DNA from: an uncultured Clostridium sp.
GTDB lineage: Bacteria; Bacillota; Clostridia; TANB77; CAG-508
Reading direction: 5' to 3'
DNA: 64,000 nt
Assembly: GCA_900554365.1 (NCBI GenBank)
Contig: USGY01000005.1
Coordinates: 7,465-71,464 of the forward strand
Position 1 is the first letter of the stretch; each line of letters begins with the position of its first letter. This document shows, piece by piece, positions 26,704 through 34,410 of the stretch. The notes beneath the pieces were generated by a model. The model was not told the origin of the DNA. It saw only the letters and a program-made list of their open reading frames with translations, and did not search any database. Made by a program: the position numbers and the translations under genes.

Positions 26704-27405
26704 ATGGATAGATATTCAAAAATAGAAACAAAAGATAAAAGAGAAATAGTTTTATTAATTGGTAACGGGTGTAAGTGGAAAAAATGTACTTTTTGCAATT
26801 ATTATTTAGATGCAAATAGTAATGAAGAAGAGCAATATAATATAAATAAAAAGGTATTAGATCAAGTAACAGGAAAATACGGTGTGCTTGAGGCAATTAA
26901 TTCTGGTAGTATTTTTGAATTAAATAAGAGAAGTTTAAATGAGTTAATAAATACATGTTTAAAAAAGAATATTAAAAAATTAATAATTGAAAGTCATTAT
27001 ATGTATAAAAGACAAATAAAAGAGTTTAGAAAAAAATGTAATGAATTAGGAATTATATTAAAAGTCAAAGGTGGCGTAGAAACTTTTGATGCTCATTTGA
27101 GAGAGGATGTTTGGAAAAAGGGATTTGGAAAAGTAAGTCTTGATGAGTTTAAGGAAGCTTTTGATGAAATAAATTTATTAGTTGGAGTAAAAGGACAAAA
27201 TTTGGAACAAATAGAAAAAGACATAGAAATAGGAAGGAAAAATTTTGAAAGAATATGTGTTAATGTTTATAAGGAAATGGATGATATTATACCAGCTGAT
27301 AAAAAATTAGAAGAAGAATTTGTAAAAAAATTATACCCTAAATATAAAGATGATCCTAATATAGATATTTTACTTCAAAATACTGATTTTGGCGTAGGGG
27401 ATTAA
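26704..27405 (+). CDS. Radical-SAM-like protein with a CX4CX2C motif
   Basis: 233 residues. The N-terminal part reads GNGCKWKKCTFCNYY, giving Cys23, Cys28 and Cys31, a CX4CX2C variant of the CX3CX2C that binds the [4Fe-4S] cluster in radical SAM enzymes. Later segments VLEAINSGSIFEL, KKLIIESHYM and LKVKGGVETFD match the strand order of a radical SAM barrel and resemble Elp3/TIGR01210-type proteins. There is no extra Fe-S domain. Monocistronic with its own promoter and terminator. The reaction is unknown; a metal-binding protein that is not a radical enzyme is the alternative. Confidence 0.6.
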   Translation: MDRYSKIETKDKREIVLLIGNGCKWKKCTFCNYYLDANSNEEEQYNINKKVLDQVTGKYGVLEAINSGSIFELNKRSLNELINTCLKKNIKKLIIESHYMYKRQIKEFRKKCNELGIILKVKGGVETFDAHLREDVWKKGFGKVSLDEFKEAFDEINLLVGVKGQNLEQIEKDIEIGRKNFERICVNVYKEMDDIIPADKKLEEEFVKKLYPKYKDDPNIDILLQNTDFGVGD

Positions 27406-27407
27406 TA

Positions 27408-27437
27408 AAAAAGTGCATATTAAATATGCGCTTTTTA
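27408..27437 (+). terminator. Terminator after the radical-SAM-like gene
   Basis: 13-bp stem AAAAAGTGCATAT / ATATGCGCTTTTT with one G-T pair, 3-base loop and T run. Confidence 0.8.
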
Positions 27438-27508
27438 TTTTTATAAGTTCTAAAAAGGACAAACAAATAATAATATTGATAATAAATAAAAGTTTAAGGA
27501 GGAAAAAA

Positions 27509-28054
27509 ATGAAAAGTAAAAAAATTGTTATCATATTTGGATTATTATTTGTTTTATTAATTACTGGGGGATATTTTATAATTCAAAATATGAGACAAAA
27601 TCAAGATAAAGTGAATAATCAAGAATATACACCACAAGAAGAAATATCTGAAGAGCAATCAAGACAAACAATTGTAAGTTTATATTTTAAATCAAAAGAA
27701 AATCAAGAATTAATTCCTGAAGCTAGATTGGTTGATATAAAAGAAATGATAAATAATCCATGTGATAAATTAATAAATTTACTACTTGATGGTCCCAAGA
27801 GTGATAAACAAGAAAGGGTAATACCAGAAAATACAAAACTATTAAAAACAGAAATACAAGGTGATTGTATAACTATAGATTTTTCATCTGAATTTTTAAA
27901 TTATGATAAAACAAATAGTAAAAATAAAGAAAATATGATTAATAGTATTGTAAATACAGTAACACAATTAACAGAAATAAATAATGTAAAAATATTAATA
28001 GATGGAAATGTTAATAGTGATTTTAATGAAGTATATTCTAAAAAAATTACTTAA
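27509..28054 (+). CDS. GerMN-domain membrane-anchored protein
   Basis: 181 residues. An N-terminal membrane helix (about 6-24) precedes an external domain with the GerMN pattern: IVSLYFKSKENQELIPEAR near 55-75, LINLLLDGP, IPENTKLLKTEIQGDCITIDFS and a final TQLTEINNVKILIDG. GerM of Bacillus is a lipoprotein needed for engulfment-stage SpoIIIAH-SpoIIQ assembly and germination; here a membrane helix replaces a lipobox. Start ATG 27509 has AAGGAGG upstream; the longer open frame from 27413 lacks a ribosome site and begins in the terminator. The role in sporulation is inferred from family and other spore genes nearby. Confidence 0.75.
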   Translation: MKSKKIVIIFGLLFVLLITGGYFIIQNMRQNQDKVNNQEYTPQEEISEEQSRQTIVSLYFKSKENQELIPEARLVDIKEMINNPCDKLINLLLDGPKSDKQERVIPENTKLLKTEIQGDCITIDFSSEFLNYDKTNSKNKENMINSIVNTVTQLTEINNVKILIDGNVNSDFNEVYSKKIT

Positions 28055-28211
28055 ATAATTTTAAAAAATGTACATACCAATTAAATTTTTGAAAATCATT
28101 TAAAAAACATTCAACATCATTTAATGATTTTAGGGTATTATCTTTACAAATTTTTATTTTTGATTTTTTCTTAGGAGGTGGTTTAGGTCCGCCTCTATTA
28201 TTTTGAATCAT
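28047..28211 (-). CDS. Small basic/proline-rich hypothetical protein (54 aa)
   Basis: Read from the sequence: ATG at 28211-28209, stop at 28049-28047, 54 codons. The product starts MIQNNRGGPKPPPKKKSK, so it is basic and Pro/Gly-rich, then has two Cys and an aromatic C-terminal helix with FQKFNWYVHFLKLF. A good Shine-Dalgarno GAAGGTGAT lies 3 bases upstream of the ATG, which is rather close. Its end overlaps the stop of the converging GerMN gene by 8 bases. I do not recognise the family. The ribosome site and the sense-like composition are the support. Confidence 0.5.
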   Translation of the reverse strand: MIQNNRGGPKPPPKKKSKIKICKDNTLKSLNDVECFLNDFQKFNWYVHFLKLFK

Positions 28212-28287
28212 GATATCACCTTCTATGGATTTTTTTTAATATTTATAGTATAATATGAAAATAATTAATAAAGGTGATATAAAATAA

Positions 28288-29031
28288 ATGAATGATTTTT
28301 TAAAAGAAAATGAAAGAATAGATGATTTAGAATTTAAAAATTTAAAAATAATTCAAAATAAAAATGGATTTTGTTTTGGAATAGATAGTGTACTTTTAGT
28401 GAATTTTGCAAAAGAAATAAAAAAGCAAAGTAAAATATTAGATTTAGGAACTGGCACAGGAATAATTCCTATATTACTAAGTGGAAAAGTGGAGCTAAAA
28501 AAAGCTATTGGGGTAGAAATACAAAAAGATGTTGCAAGTATGGCTAAAAGAAGTGTTAGTTTAAATAATTTGGATGATAAAATAGAAATAATAAATGAAA
28601 ATGTAATTAATATAGGTAAATTATATCCAAAACAATATTTTGATGTAGTAATTACTAATCCTCCTTATAAAAAAATGGGAACAGGAATTATAAATGAAAG
28701 TGAAGCTAAAATAATATCAAGACATGAAATTACTGCTAATTTAGAAGATTTTATAAAAACAGCTAGAGATATGTTAAAAGATAAAGGAGAATTTTTCATG
28801 GTACATAGGCCAGAAAGATTAGTTGATATTATAAGTTTAATGCGAAAATTTAAAATTGAACCTAAAAAATTAAGATTTGTTTGTCCTAATAAAAATAAAG
28901 AGCCAAATATGGTTTTAATAAAAGGAATAAAAAATGCGAAGGAATTTTTAAAAATAGAAAAAAATTTATATGTGTATAATGAGGACGGAAATTATACTGA
29001 TGAAATTTTAAAAATATATAATAAAATATAA
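28288..29031 (+). CDS. trmN6: TrmN6-like tRNA1(Val) adenine-37 N6-methyltransferase
   Basis: 247 residues. Class I SAM methyltransferase: motif I LDLGTGTGIIPILL (about 51-64), acidic motif VEIQKDV, and the N6-adenine catalytic motif TNPPYKK (about 128-134). The opening LKIIQNKNGFCFGIDSVLL is typical of the YfiC/YabB (TrmN6) family, which methylates A37 of tRNA1(Val). rsmI follows after 15 bases, the same pairing as in the Bacillus yabB-rsmI region. TATAAT at 28249-28254 is a plausible -10. Confidence 0.88.
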   Translation: MNDFLKENERIDDLEFKNLKIIQNKNGFCFGIDSVLLVNFAKEIKKQSKILDLGTGTGIIPILLSGKVELKKAIGVEIQKDVASMAKRSVSLNNLDDKIEIINENVINIGKLYPKQYFDVVITNPPYKKMGTGIINESEAKIISRHEITANLEDFIKTARDMLKDKGEFFMVHRPERLVDIISLMRKFKIEPKKLRFVCPNKNKEPNMVLIKGIKNAKEFLKIEKNLYVYNEDGNYTDEILKIYNKI

Positions 29032-29046
29032 TAGGGAGAGTATAAT

Positions 29047-29874
29047 ATGCAAGATTATGGAAAATTATATATAGTAGCAACACCGATTGGAAATTTAAAT
29101 GATATCACATTAAGAGCGATTAATGTATTAAAAAGTGTAGATATAGTGGTAGCTGAAGATACAAGACATTCTTTAAAATTATTAAATCATTTGCGAATCT
29201 CTAAGCCATTAATGAGCTATTATAGACATAAAGAAGAAGTAAAATATGAAAAAATATTAGAAAAAATAAAAGAAGGAAAAAATATTGCAATAATTTCAGA
29301 TGCAGGTACACCAATAATTTCAGACCCAGGTGAAGTTATTGTAAAAGCTGCAATAAAAGAAAATATAGAGGTTATTCCAATTCCAGGAGCGTGTGCTGCA
29401 ATTACAGCTTTAATGGCAGGAGGAGTAGATACAAAGAAATTTGTTTTTTATGGATTTATATCAATTAATAAAAAATTGAGAAAAAAAGAATTAGAAGAAA
29501 TAAAAAAAGAAAATAAAACAATTATTTTATATGAAGCACCACATAAAATAAAAAACACATTAGAAGATTTAAAAGAATATATTCCAGAAAGAAAAATAAT
29601 TATATGTAGGGAATTAACAAAAATTCATGAAGAATTTATAAGAGGTACTGCAGAAGAAGTTGCAAAAAAAATAACAGAACCTAAAGGAGAATATATAATT
29701 TTAATTGATTCTAATCCAGAAGAAGTAGAAGAGGAAAATGAATTAAATAAATTGACATTAGAACAGCATTATAAATATTACGAAAATCAAGGATTAGAGA
29801 AAAAAGAGATAATTAAGAAAATTGCTAAAGATAGAAATGTTAATAAAAATGAAATTTATATGCATTTTATTTAG
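29047..29874 (+). CDS. rsmI: RsmI, 16S rRNA (cytidine-1402 2'-O) methyltransferase
   Basis: 275 residues, normal length. N-terminal tetrapyrrole-methylase fold with LYIVATPIGNLNDITLRA at about 7-24, VAEDTRHSLKLLNHL, ISDAGTPIISDPG (about 82-94) and PIPGACAAITAL, all hallmarks of RsmI. It methylates the ribose of C1402 in the decoding centre of 16S rRNA together with RsmH. The GGGAG Shine-Dalgarno is 8 bases upstream. It is co-transcribed with trmN6. Confidence 0.96.
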   Translation: MQDYGKLYIVATPIGNLNDITLRAINVLKSVDIVVAEDTRHSLKLLNHLRISKPLMSYYRHKEEVKYEKILEKIKEGKNIAIISDAGTPIISDPGEVIVKAAIKENIEVIPIPGACAAITALMAGGVDTKKFVFYGFISINKKLRKKELEEIKKENKTIILYEAPHKIKNTLEDLKEYIPERKIIICRELTKIHEEFIRGTAEEVAKKITEPKGEYIILIDSNPEEVEEENELNKLTLEQHYKYYENQGLEKKEIIKKIAKDRNVNKNEIYMHFI

Positions 29875-29917
29875 CAGTAAAAGCGTGAAAATGCTAAATA
29901 ATATTGAAAAAAAATAG

Positions 29918-29982
29918 TTGCAAACATTAAATGTTTATGGTATATTTGTTAAATAGATAGAGTGTAATATGATACACTCTAT
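29918..29982 (+). promoter_or_regulatory. murA promoter with 5' leader hairpin
   Basis: TTGCAA (29918-29923), 17-base spacer ending TGG, TATATT (29941-29946). The predicted transcript would begin near 29953, and a 10-bp perfect stem ATAGAGTGTA / TACACTCTAT (29957-29982) forms almost at its 5' end, which may stabilise the mRNA; it could alternatively act as a weak terminator for rsmI. Confidence 0.6.
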
Positions 29983-30013
29983 TTTATATAGGATATTAAT
30001 GGGGGTAATATAA

Positions 30014-31282
30014 TTGGAAAAATTAGTAGTTACAGGACCAACTCAATTAAAGGGAGAAGTAGTAATAAGTGGAGCTAAAAATGCTGCAGTAGCAATTTTA
30101 CCAGCAACACTTTTAATAGACGGAGTATGTACAATTGAAAATTTACCAAATATTAGTGATATAAAAATATTGTGTGAAATACTAGAAAAATTAGGAGCAA
30201 AAATCACATGGAAAGATAAACATACAATATCAATAGATACAACAGAAATTAAAACAACAAAAGCACCTTTAGATTTAACAAGCAAATTTAGAGCATCTTA
30301 TTATATAATAGGAGCAATGCTTGGTAGAAAAGGTGAAGTAGAAGTTGGAATGCCTGGTGGATGTAAACTAGGTGCAAGACCAATAGATCAACATATAAAA
30401 GGATTTGAAGCACTAGGAGCAAATGTTGTTGTAGAAAAAGGAACAATAAATGCAAAAGCTAAAAAAGGATTAAAAAGTGCACCAATTTATATGGATATAG
30501 TATCTGTTGGAGCAACAATAAATGTAATGCTTGCAGCTGTTTTAGCTAAAGGTACAACTGTTATTGATAATGCTGCAAAAGAACCACATATAGTTGATGT
30601 AGCAAACTTCTTAAACACAATGGGAGCAGATATTCGTGGAGCTGGAACTGATGTTATAAAAATAAATGGAGTTGAAAAATTACATGGAAATGCAACATAT
30701 TCAGTTGTTCCAGATCAAATAGAAGCAGGAACATTTATGCTTGCTGCAGTAGCAACTAGAGGAGATTTAACTTTAAAAAATTGTATAACAAAACATTTGG
30801 AATCAGTAACTGCTAAAATAATAGAAGTTGGTGGAAATGTTGAAGATTATGGCGATAGTATAAGAGTATGGTGTAATAAAAGACCAAACAAAGCAAATAT
30901 TAAAACTTTACCATATCCAGGATTTCCAACAGATTTACAACCTCAAATGGGTGTTGTTTTGTCAATTGCAAATGGTACAAGTATAATAAATGAAAGTATA
31001 TGGGATTCAAGATTTCAATATACAGAAGAATTAAATAAAATGGGAGCTAAGATTACGGCTCAAGGAAAAACAGCGTTTTTTGAAGGTGTAAAAAAATTAA
31101 AAGGAGCACCAGTATTTTCATCAGATTTAAGAGCTGGGGCAGCATTAGTAATTGCTGGAACAGTTGCAGAAGGAAAAACAGAAATTTATAATTTACAACA
31201 TATTGATAGAGGATATGAAAATATAGAAGAAAAATTCAGAAAAATTGGTGCTAAAATAGAAAGAGTAACAGAAGAGGATTAA
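30014..31282 (+). CDS. murA: MurA, UDP-GlcNAc 1-carboxyvinyltransferase
   Basis: 422 residues, full length. First committed step of peptidoglycan synthesis: transfers enolpyruvate from PEP to UDP-GlcNAc. Visible signatures are VISGAKNAAVAILPATLL (about 18-35) and the catalytic loop MPGGCKLGARPIDQH carrying the fosfomycin-sensitive Cys (about 118). The later blocks YSVVPDQIEAGTFM and PGFPTDLQPQMG are also present. Start is TTG 30014 behind GGGGGT. walJ follows after 4 bases. Confidence 0.96.
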   Translation: MEKLVVTGPTQLKGEVVISGAKNAAVAILPATLLIDGVCTIENLPNISDIKILCEILEKLGAKITWKDKHTISIDTTEIKTTKAPLDLTSKFRASYYIIGAMLGRKGEVEVGMPGGCKLGARPIDQHIKGFEALGANVVVEKGTINAKAKKGLKSAPIYMDIVSVGATINVMLAAVLAKGTTVIDNAAKEPHIVDVANFLNTMGADIRGAGTDVIKINGVEKLHGNATYSVVPDQIEAGTFMLAAVATRGDLTLKNCITKHLESVTAKIIEVGGNVEDYGDSIRVWCNKRPNKANIKTLPYPGFPTDLQPQMGVVLSIANGTSIINESIWDSRFQYTEELNKMGAKITAQGKTAFFEGVKKLKGAPVFSSDLRAGAALVIAGTVAEGKTEIYNLQHIDRGYENIEEKFRKIGAKIERVTEED

Positions 31283-31286
31283 AAAT

Positions 31287-32075
31287 ATGTTTAATTTTTG
31301 TAGCTTATATAGCGGAAGTAGTGGAAATAGCCTTTTTGTAGAAACAGAAAATACAAAAGTATTAATAGATGCAGGTGTAAGTTGTAAAAAAATTGAAACA
31401 GCATTAAAGGATATTAATATTGATCCAAAAGAACTTAATGGAATATTAGTTACACATGAACATATAGATCACGTACAATCATTAGGGAGCTTTTCTAAAA
31501 AATTTGACATACCTGTGTTTGTGAACCAAGAAACATTAGATGCTATGCCAGTCCAAAGAGATAAGATAGCAGAAAAAAATATTAATTTATTTAAAGTAAA
31601 TGATAAATTTGAGGTTGGAGATTTATTAGTAAAACCTTTTGCTATACCACATGATGCAGCAAATCCTTGTGGATTTAGTGTATATAAAGGTGACAAAAAA
31701 ATAAGTGTTGCAACTGATGTTGGGCATATGACAAATAGTATAGTAAAAAGTATGGAAGAGAGTTTATTTGTATTATTAGAAGCAAATTATGATCCAGAGG
31801 TTTTACGTTGTTCGCCATATCCATATTCATTAAAAACAAGAATTGCTGGACCAACAGGACATTTACCAAATGAAATGGCAGGAAAGACACTAACTTATTT
31901 ATTACAATCTGGTTTAAAAAATGCAATGTTGGGACATTTAAGTAAAGAAAGTAATTTTCCAGAACTTGCATATCAAACTGTTTTAGATGAGTTATTAGCT
32001 AAAGAAGGAAATACTGATAAATTATCACTTAGTGTAGCTGCTAGGGATAAACATAGTAAAATAATAGAAATATAG
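31287..32075 (+). CDS. walJ: WalJ/YycJ-like metallo-beta-lactamase-fold hydrolase
   Basis: 262 residues. Metal-binding HEHIDH at about 57-62 plus downstream His/Asp (PHDAANPCGF, ATDVGHM, LGHLSKESNFP) form the two-metal site. The opening CSLYSGSSGNSLFVE is characteristic of YycJ/WalJ, a putative 5'-3' exonuclease linked to cell-wall and cell-division control in Firmicutes, usually encoded near the origin with walRK and rlmH. Here rlmH is next, but walRK is absent from the window. Probably co-transcribed with murA. Confidence 0.87.
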   Translation: MFNFCSLYSGSSGNSLFVETENTKVLIDAGVSCKKIETALKDINIDPKELNGILVTHEHIDHVQSLGSFSKKFDIPVFVNQETLDAMPVQRDKIAEKNINLFKVNDKFEVGDLLVKPFAIPHDAANPCGFSVYKGDKKISVATDVGHMTNSIVKSMEESLFVLLEANYDPEVLRCSPYPYSLKTRIAGPTGHLPNEMAGKTLTYLLQSGLKNAMLGHLSKESNFPELAYQTVLDELLAKEGNTDKLSLSVAARDKHSKIIEI

Positions 32076-32135
32076 AAAAATAATAAGATATAATGCATTT
32101 GTGTTATATCTTTTATATTAATATAAGGAGGAAAA

Positions 32136-32615
32136 ATGTTAAATATCCATATTGTTTGTGTTGGAAAAATAAAAGAAAAATATTTAAAAGATGCAATAAA
32201 TGAATATAGTAAAAGATTGTCTAAATTTTGTAAAATAGATTTTATAGAATTAAGTGACGAGAGAGTGCCAGATAAAATAAATGATAATATAGAAAATGAA
32301 ATAAAAGAAAAAGAAGCAGCAAAAATTTTATCACATATTCCTAAAAATTCATACATATGTGCTTTAGATTTAGGTGGAAAACAACTAACTTCTGAAGAAT
32401 TTTCAAAAAAAATTGAAGATATATCAATGCAAAATAGCCATGTAAGCTTTGTAATTGGTGGAACTTTAGGTTTAACAAAACAATTACTTGACAAATGTGA
32501 CTTTAAAATTTGCTTTTCAAAAATGACTTTTCCACATCAACTTATTAGAGTATTTTTATTAGAGCAGATTTATCGTGCTTTTAAAATATCTTATGGTGAA
32601 ACATATCATAGATAA
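32136..32615 (+). CDS. rlmH: RlmH, 23S rRNA (pseudouridine-1915 N3) methyltransferase
   Basis: 159 residues, normal length. SPOUT-class methyltransferase that modifies helix 69 of 23S rRNA on assembled 70S ribosomes. Typical features: an N-terminal IVCVGKIKEKYLKDAINEY, LDLGGKQLTSEEF, the knot motif FVIGGTLGL (about 108-116), and the C-terminal KMTFPHQLIRVFLLEQIYRA. AAGGAGG precedes the ATG. The 60-base gap from walJ contains a hairpin AAGATATAA / TTATATCTT (32085-32112) that may partly end the murA-walJ transcript. Confidence 0.96.
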   Translation: MLNIHIVCVGKIKEKYLKDAINEYSKRLSKFCKIDFIELSDERVPDKINDNIENEIKEKEAAKILSHIPKNSYICALDLGGKQLTSEEFSKKIEDISMQNSHVSFVIGGTLGLTKQLLDKCDFKICFSKMTFPHQLIRVFLLEQIYRAFKISYGETYHR

Positions 32616-32621
32616 AATGAA

Positions 32622-32676
32622 TTGTAGAGAAAATAACAAAATAAGGGCTAACCAATAAAAAATATTTTCCCTACAA
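32622..32676. repeat. 14-bp inverted repeat between rlmH and a small minus-strand gene
   Basis: TTGTAGAGAAAATA (32622-32635) and TATTTTCCCTACAA (32663-32676) pair over 14 bp with one mismatched or G-T position. The 27-base loop contains the only GC-rich spot, AAGGGCTAACC. There is no T run, so it is not a standard terminator. It lies just after the ends of two converging genes and could form in either transcript. Confidence 0.65.
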
Positions 32677-32685
32677 AATTAATAA

Positions 32686-32790
32686 CTATTTAATTATTGA
32701 AATATTTTTTGATAATTTTTTTGATAACTTTTTGATTATAAAATATCTAACTATAAAAAATGTAAGAATAAATAATAAGATTTTAATCAT
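32686..32790 (-). CDS. Tiny membrane peptide (34 aa), hypothetical
   Basis: Read directly: ATG at 32790-32788, TAG at 32688-32686, 34 residues beginning MIKILLFILTFFIVRYF followed by a Lys/Ser-rich tail. One membrane-spanning helix and a basic end, like many small bacterial membrane peptides. It has an AAAAAGGAC Shine-Dalgarno 8 bases upstream and a perfect consensus promoter just before it, which is strong support for an expressed unit. Family not recognised; too short for a homology statement. Confidence 0.5.
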   Translation of the reverse strand: MIKILLFILTFFIVRYFIIKKLSKKLSKNISIIK

Positions 32791-32820
32791 AAATATTGTC
32801 CTTTTTAAAAATTTTTTATA

Positions 32821-32849
32821 ATTATATTTTATAAAAAAGAAATTGTCAA
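32821..32849 (-). promoter_or_regulatory. Consensus sigma-A promoter for the 34-aa peptide
   Basis: Minus strand TTGACA (32849-32844), exactly 17 bases, TATAAT (32826-32821): a full consensus match. The predicted start near 32814 leaves a 24-base leader to the ATG at 32790. Confidence 0.75.
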
Positions 32850-32857
32850 TAAAAACA

Positions 32858-33385
32858 TTACGACATAATTCGACAAACCACAGTACTTACAATCATTCCA
32901 ACTATATCAGAACAAAGTGAGGCAATTAAAATAAACCTCATTTTTTTTATTTTTACACAACTTGTATAAATAGCAATTGTATACAAAGTTGTTTCTGTTG
33001 ATCCCATAATTGTTGATGCTATTTTACCAATTAAACTATCAACACCATAGTTTTTCATAATATCTGTTGCAACTGCAATGGAACCACTTCCTGATATTGG
33101 TCTAAGTAAAGCAAGAGGCATAAGCTCAGGAGGAAAGTTAAGAAAACTTAATATTGGAGAAGCTAAATTTGTTATAAAATCTAAAACACCAGAACTGCGT
33201 AAACAGCTAATAGCTACAAAAAGGCCAATTAATGTTGGAAGAATATTTAATGTAATTTCAATACCTTCTTTGGCACCATCTAAAAATATATCAAAAACTT
33301 TAGCTTTTTCAGATATGCCATAGAGAATAATAATTAAAATTACCATAGGCATTGCTAAATTTGAAATGAAGTTCATTAAATTCAT
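32858..33385 (-). CDS. spmB: SpmB spore maturation membrane protein
   Basis: 175 residues with about five membrane segments. SpmA and SpmB are related to nucleoside-transporter gate domains and are needed for spore core dehydration and heat resistance in Bacillus and Clostridium. Recognised by ILPTLIGLFVAISCLRSSG, LRPISGSGSIAVATDI and the segment GSTETTLYTIAIYTSCVKIKK, classic for SpmB. AAGGTGAA lies 5 bases ahead of the ATG. It follows spmA by 14 bases on the minus strand, the conserved order. Confidence 0.94.
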   Translation of the reverse strand: MNLMNFISNLAMPMVILIIILYGISEKAKVFDIFLDGAKEGIEITLNILPTLIGLFVAISCLRSSGVLDFITNLASPILSFLNFPPELMPLALLRPISGSGSIAVATDIMKNYGVDSLIGKIASTIMGSTETTLYTIAIYTSCVKIKKMRFILIASLCSDIVGMIVSTVVCRIMS

Positions 33386-33399
33386 AAAAATTCACCTTT

Positions 33400-33987
33400 T
33401 TAAATTTTTGATTTTGTAATTTTAATAAGTAGTTTTACTACAATTATTCCAGATATTCCGGCTATTATGGTGGCAATCCAAGTTGGGAATACAATTGCAG
33501 TTGGATTTTGGGAGTTAAGAGAATTTCTAATTGCAATAACTGTTGTTGGAATTAATTGAATGGAAGCTGTATTTATTACTATAAAGGTCATCATTGAATC
33601 AGATAAAGTATCTTTTTTTGTATTTTCTTTTTGCATTGAGTTCATAGCTTTAAGTCCCAGGGGAGTAGCAGCGTTTCCAAGTCCCAAAAAATTTGCAATT
33701 ATATTCATTGAAATTTCTTTTTTTATTTTTAAATTATTTTTTAATTTAGGAAATAATATGTTGAGCAGTGGATTTAATATCTTTACTAAATTTTCTACCA
33801 TGGATGTTTGACTGGCAATTTGCATAATTCCACTCCATAAACATAGAGTGCCTAGCAAACCAATAGATAAGTTTACTGCATCATTTGTCCCTTGAAAAAT
33901 TGAATTATTTAAATTTTCCAAGTTTCCAGTAAAAATAGCAAAAGAAAATGATATAATTATAAAAATTGGCCAAACTATATTTAACAT
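33400..33987 (-). CDS. spmA: SpmA spore maturation membrane protein
   Basis: 195 residues. Membrane protein with the SpmA hallmarks LCLWSGIMQIASQTSMVE, ISMNIIANFLGLGNAATPLGLKAM and FIVINTASIQLIPTTVIAIR. Partner of SpmB in spore core dehydration. The ATG at 33987 has AAGGTGATG 7 bases upstream. First gene of the spmAB operon, divergent from the AbrB-like regulator. In Bacillus the operon is under sigma-E; I could not find a convincing sigma-E promoter here. Confidence 0.94.
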   Translation of the reverse strand: MLNIVWPIFIIISFSFAIFTGNLENLNNSIFQGTNDAVNLSIGLLGTLCLWSGIMQIASQTSMVENLVKILNPLLNILFPKLKNNLKIKKEISMNIIANFLGLGNAATPLGLKAMNSMQKENTKKDTLSDSMMTFIVINTASIQLIPTTVIAIRNSLNSQNPTAIVFPTWIATIIAGISGIIVVKLLIKITKSKI

Positions 33988-34044
33988 ATATAAACATCAC
34001 CTTAACAATTTTATGCAAAAATTTACTTTTTATGCCAAATATGA

Positions 34045-34073
34045 TTGACCAAGTACCAATTTTATGTTATTAT
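34045..34073 (+). promoter_or_regulatory. Promoter of the AbrB-like gene
   Basis: TTGACC (34045-34050), 17-base spacer, TATTAT (34068-34073), 55 bases before the start codon. Confidence 0.5.
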
Positions 34074-34128
34074 ATGTATACAATAAATTGGATTGAATAC
34101 GATAATTTTTAAGGAGGTTATAATAATT

Positions 34129-34383
34129 ATGAAATCTACAGGTATTATAAGAAGAATGGACGAGTTAGGAAGGGTTGTTATTCCTATAGAAATTAGAAAT
34201 CAATTTAATATAGCGCAAAGAGACCCTATTGAAATATATGTAGACGGTTCATCAATAATATTAAGAAAATTTGAGCCGAATTGTATTTTCTGTGGAAATA
34301 CAAAAAATCTAGTTGCATATCATGATAAATTAATTTGCCATGAATGCTCAACCAAAATAGGAAAATTAAAACCAGAAGCATAA
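34129..34383 (+). CDS. AbrB/SpoVT-family transcriptional regulator with C-terminal zinc ribbon
   Basis: 84 residues. The first 50 form a SpoVT-AbrB swapped-hairpin DNA-binding domain, MKSTGIIRRMDELGRVVIP, the N-terminus typical of AbrB/Abh/SpoVT. The last 30 contain CIFCGN and ICHEC, two CXXC pairs forming a zinc ribbon; AbrB itself lacks this second pair arrangement. AbrB-type proteins are transition-state regulators. Start is ATG 34129 after AAGGAGG with an 11-base spacing. It neighbours spmAB and spoIIR, so a role in the sporulation decision is plausible but inferred. Confidence 0.88.
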   Translation: MKSTGIIRRMDELGRVVIPIEIRNQFNIAQRDPIEIYVDGSSIILRKFEPNCIFCGNTKNLVAYHDKLICHECSTKIGKLKPEA

Positions 34384-34410
34384 AAAAAGACTGATTATCA
34401 GTCTTTTTTT
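34384..34410. terminator. Bidirectional terminator (AbrB-like / spoIIR)
   Basis: AAAAAAGACTGA / TCAGTCTTTTTT with a 3-base loop. It overlaps the last codons of spoIIR on the other strand. Confidence 0.88.

Noticed and set aside
34008..34035. Sigma-E-like promoter (GCATAAA-N13-CATAAAAT, minus strand) in front of spmA
   Set aside because: The predicted transcript would begin inside the Shine-Dalgarno of spmA, so the element cannot drive its translation normally.
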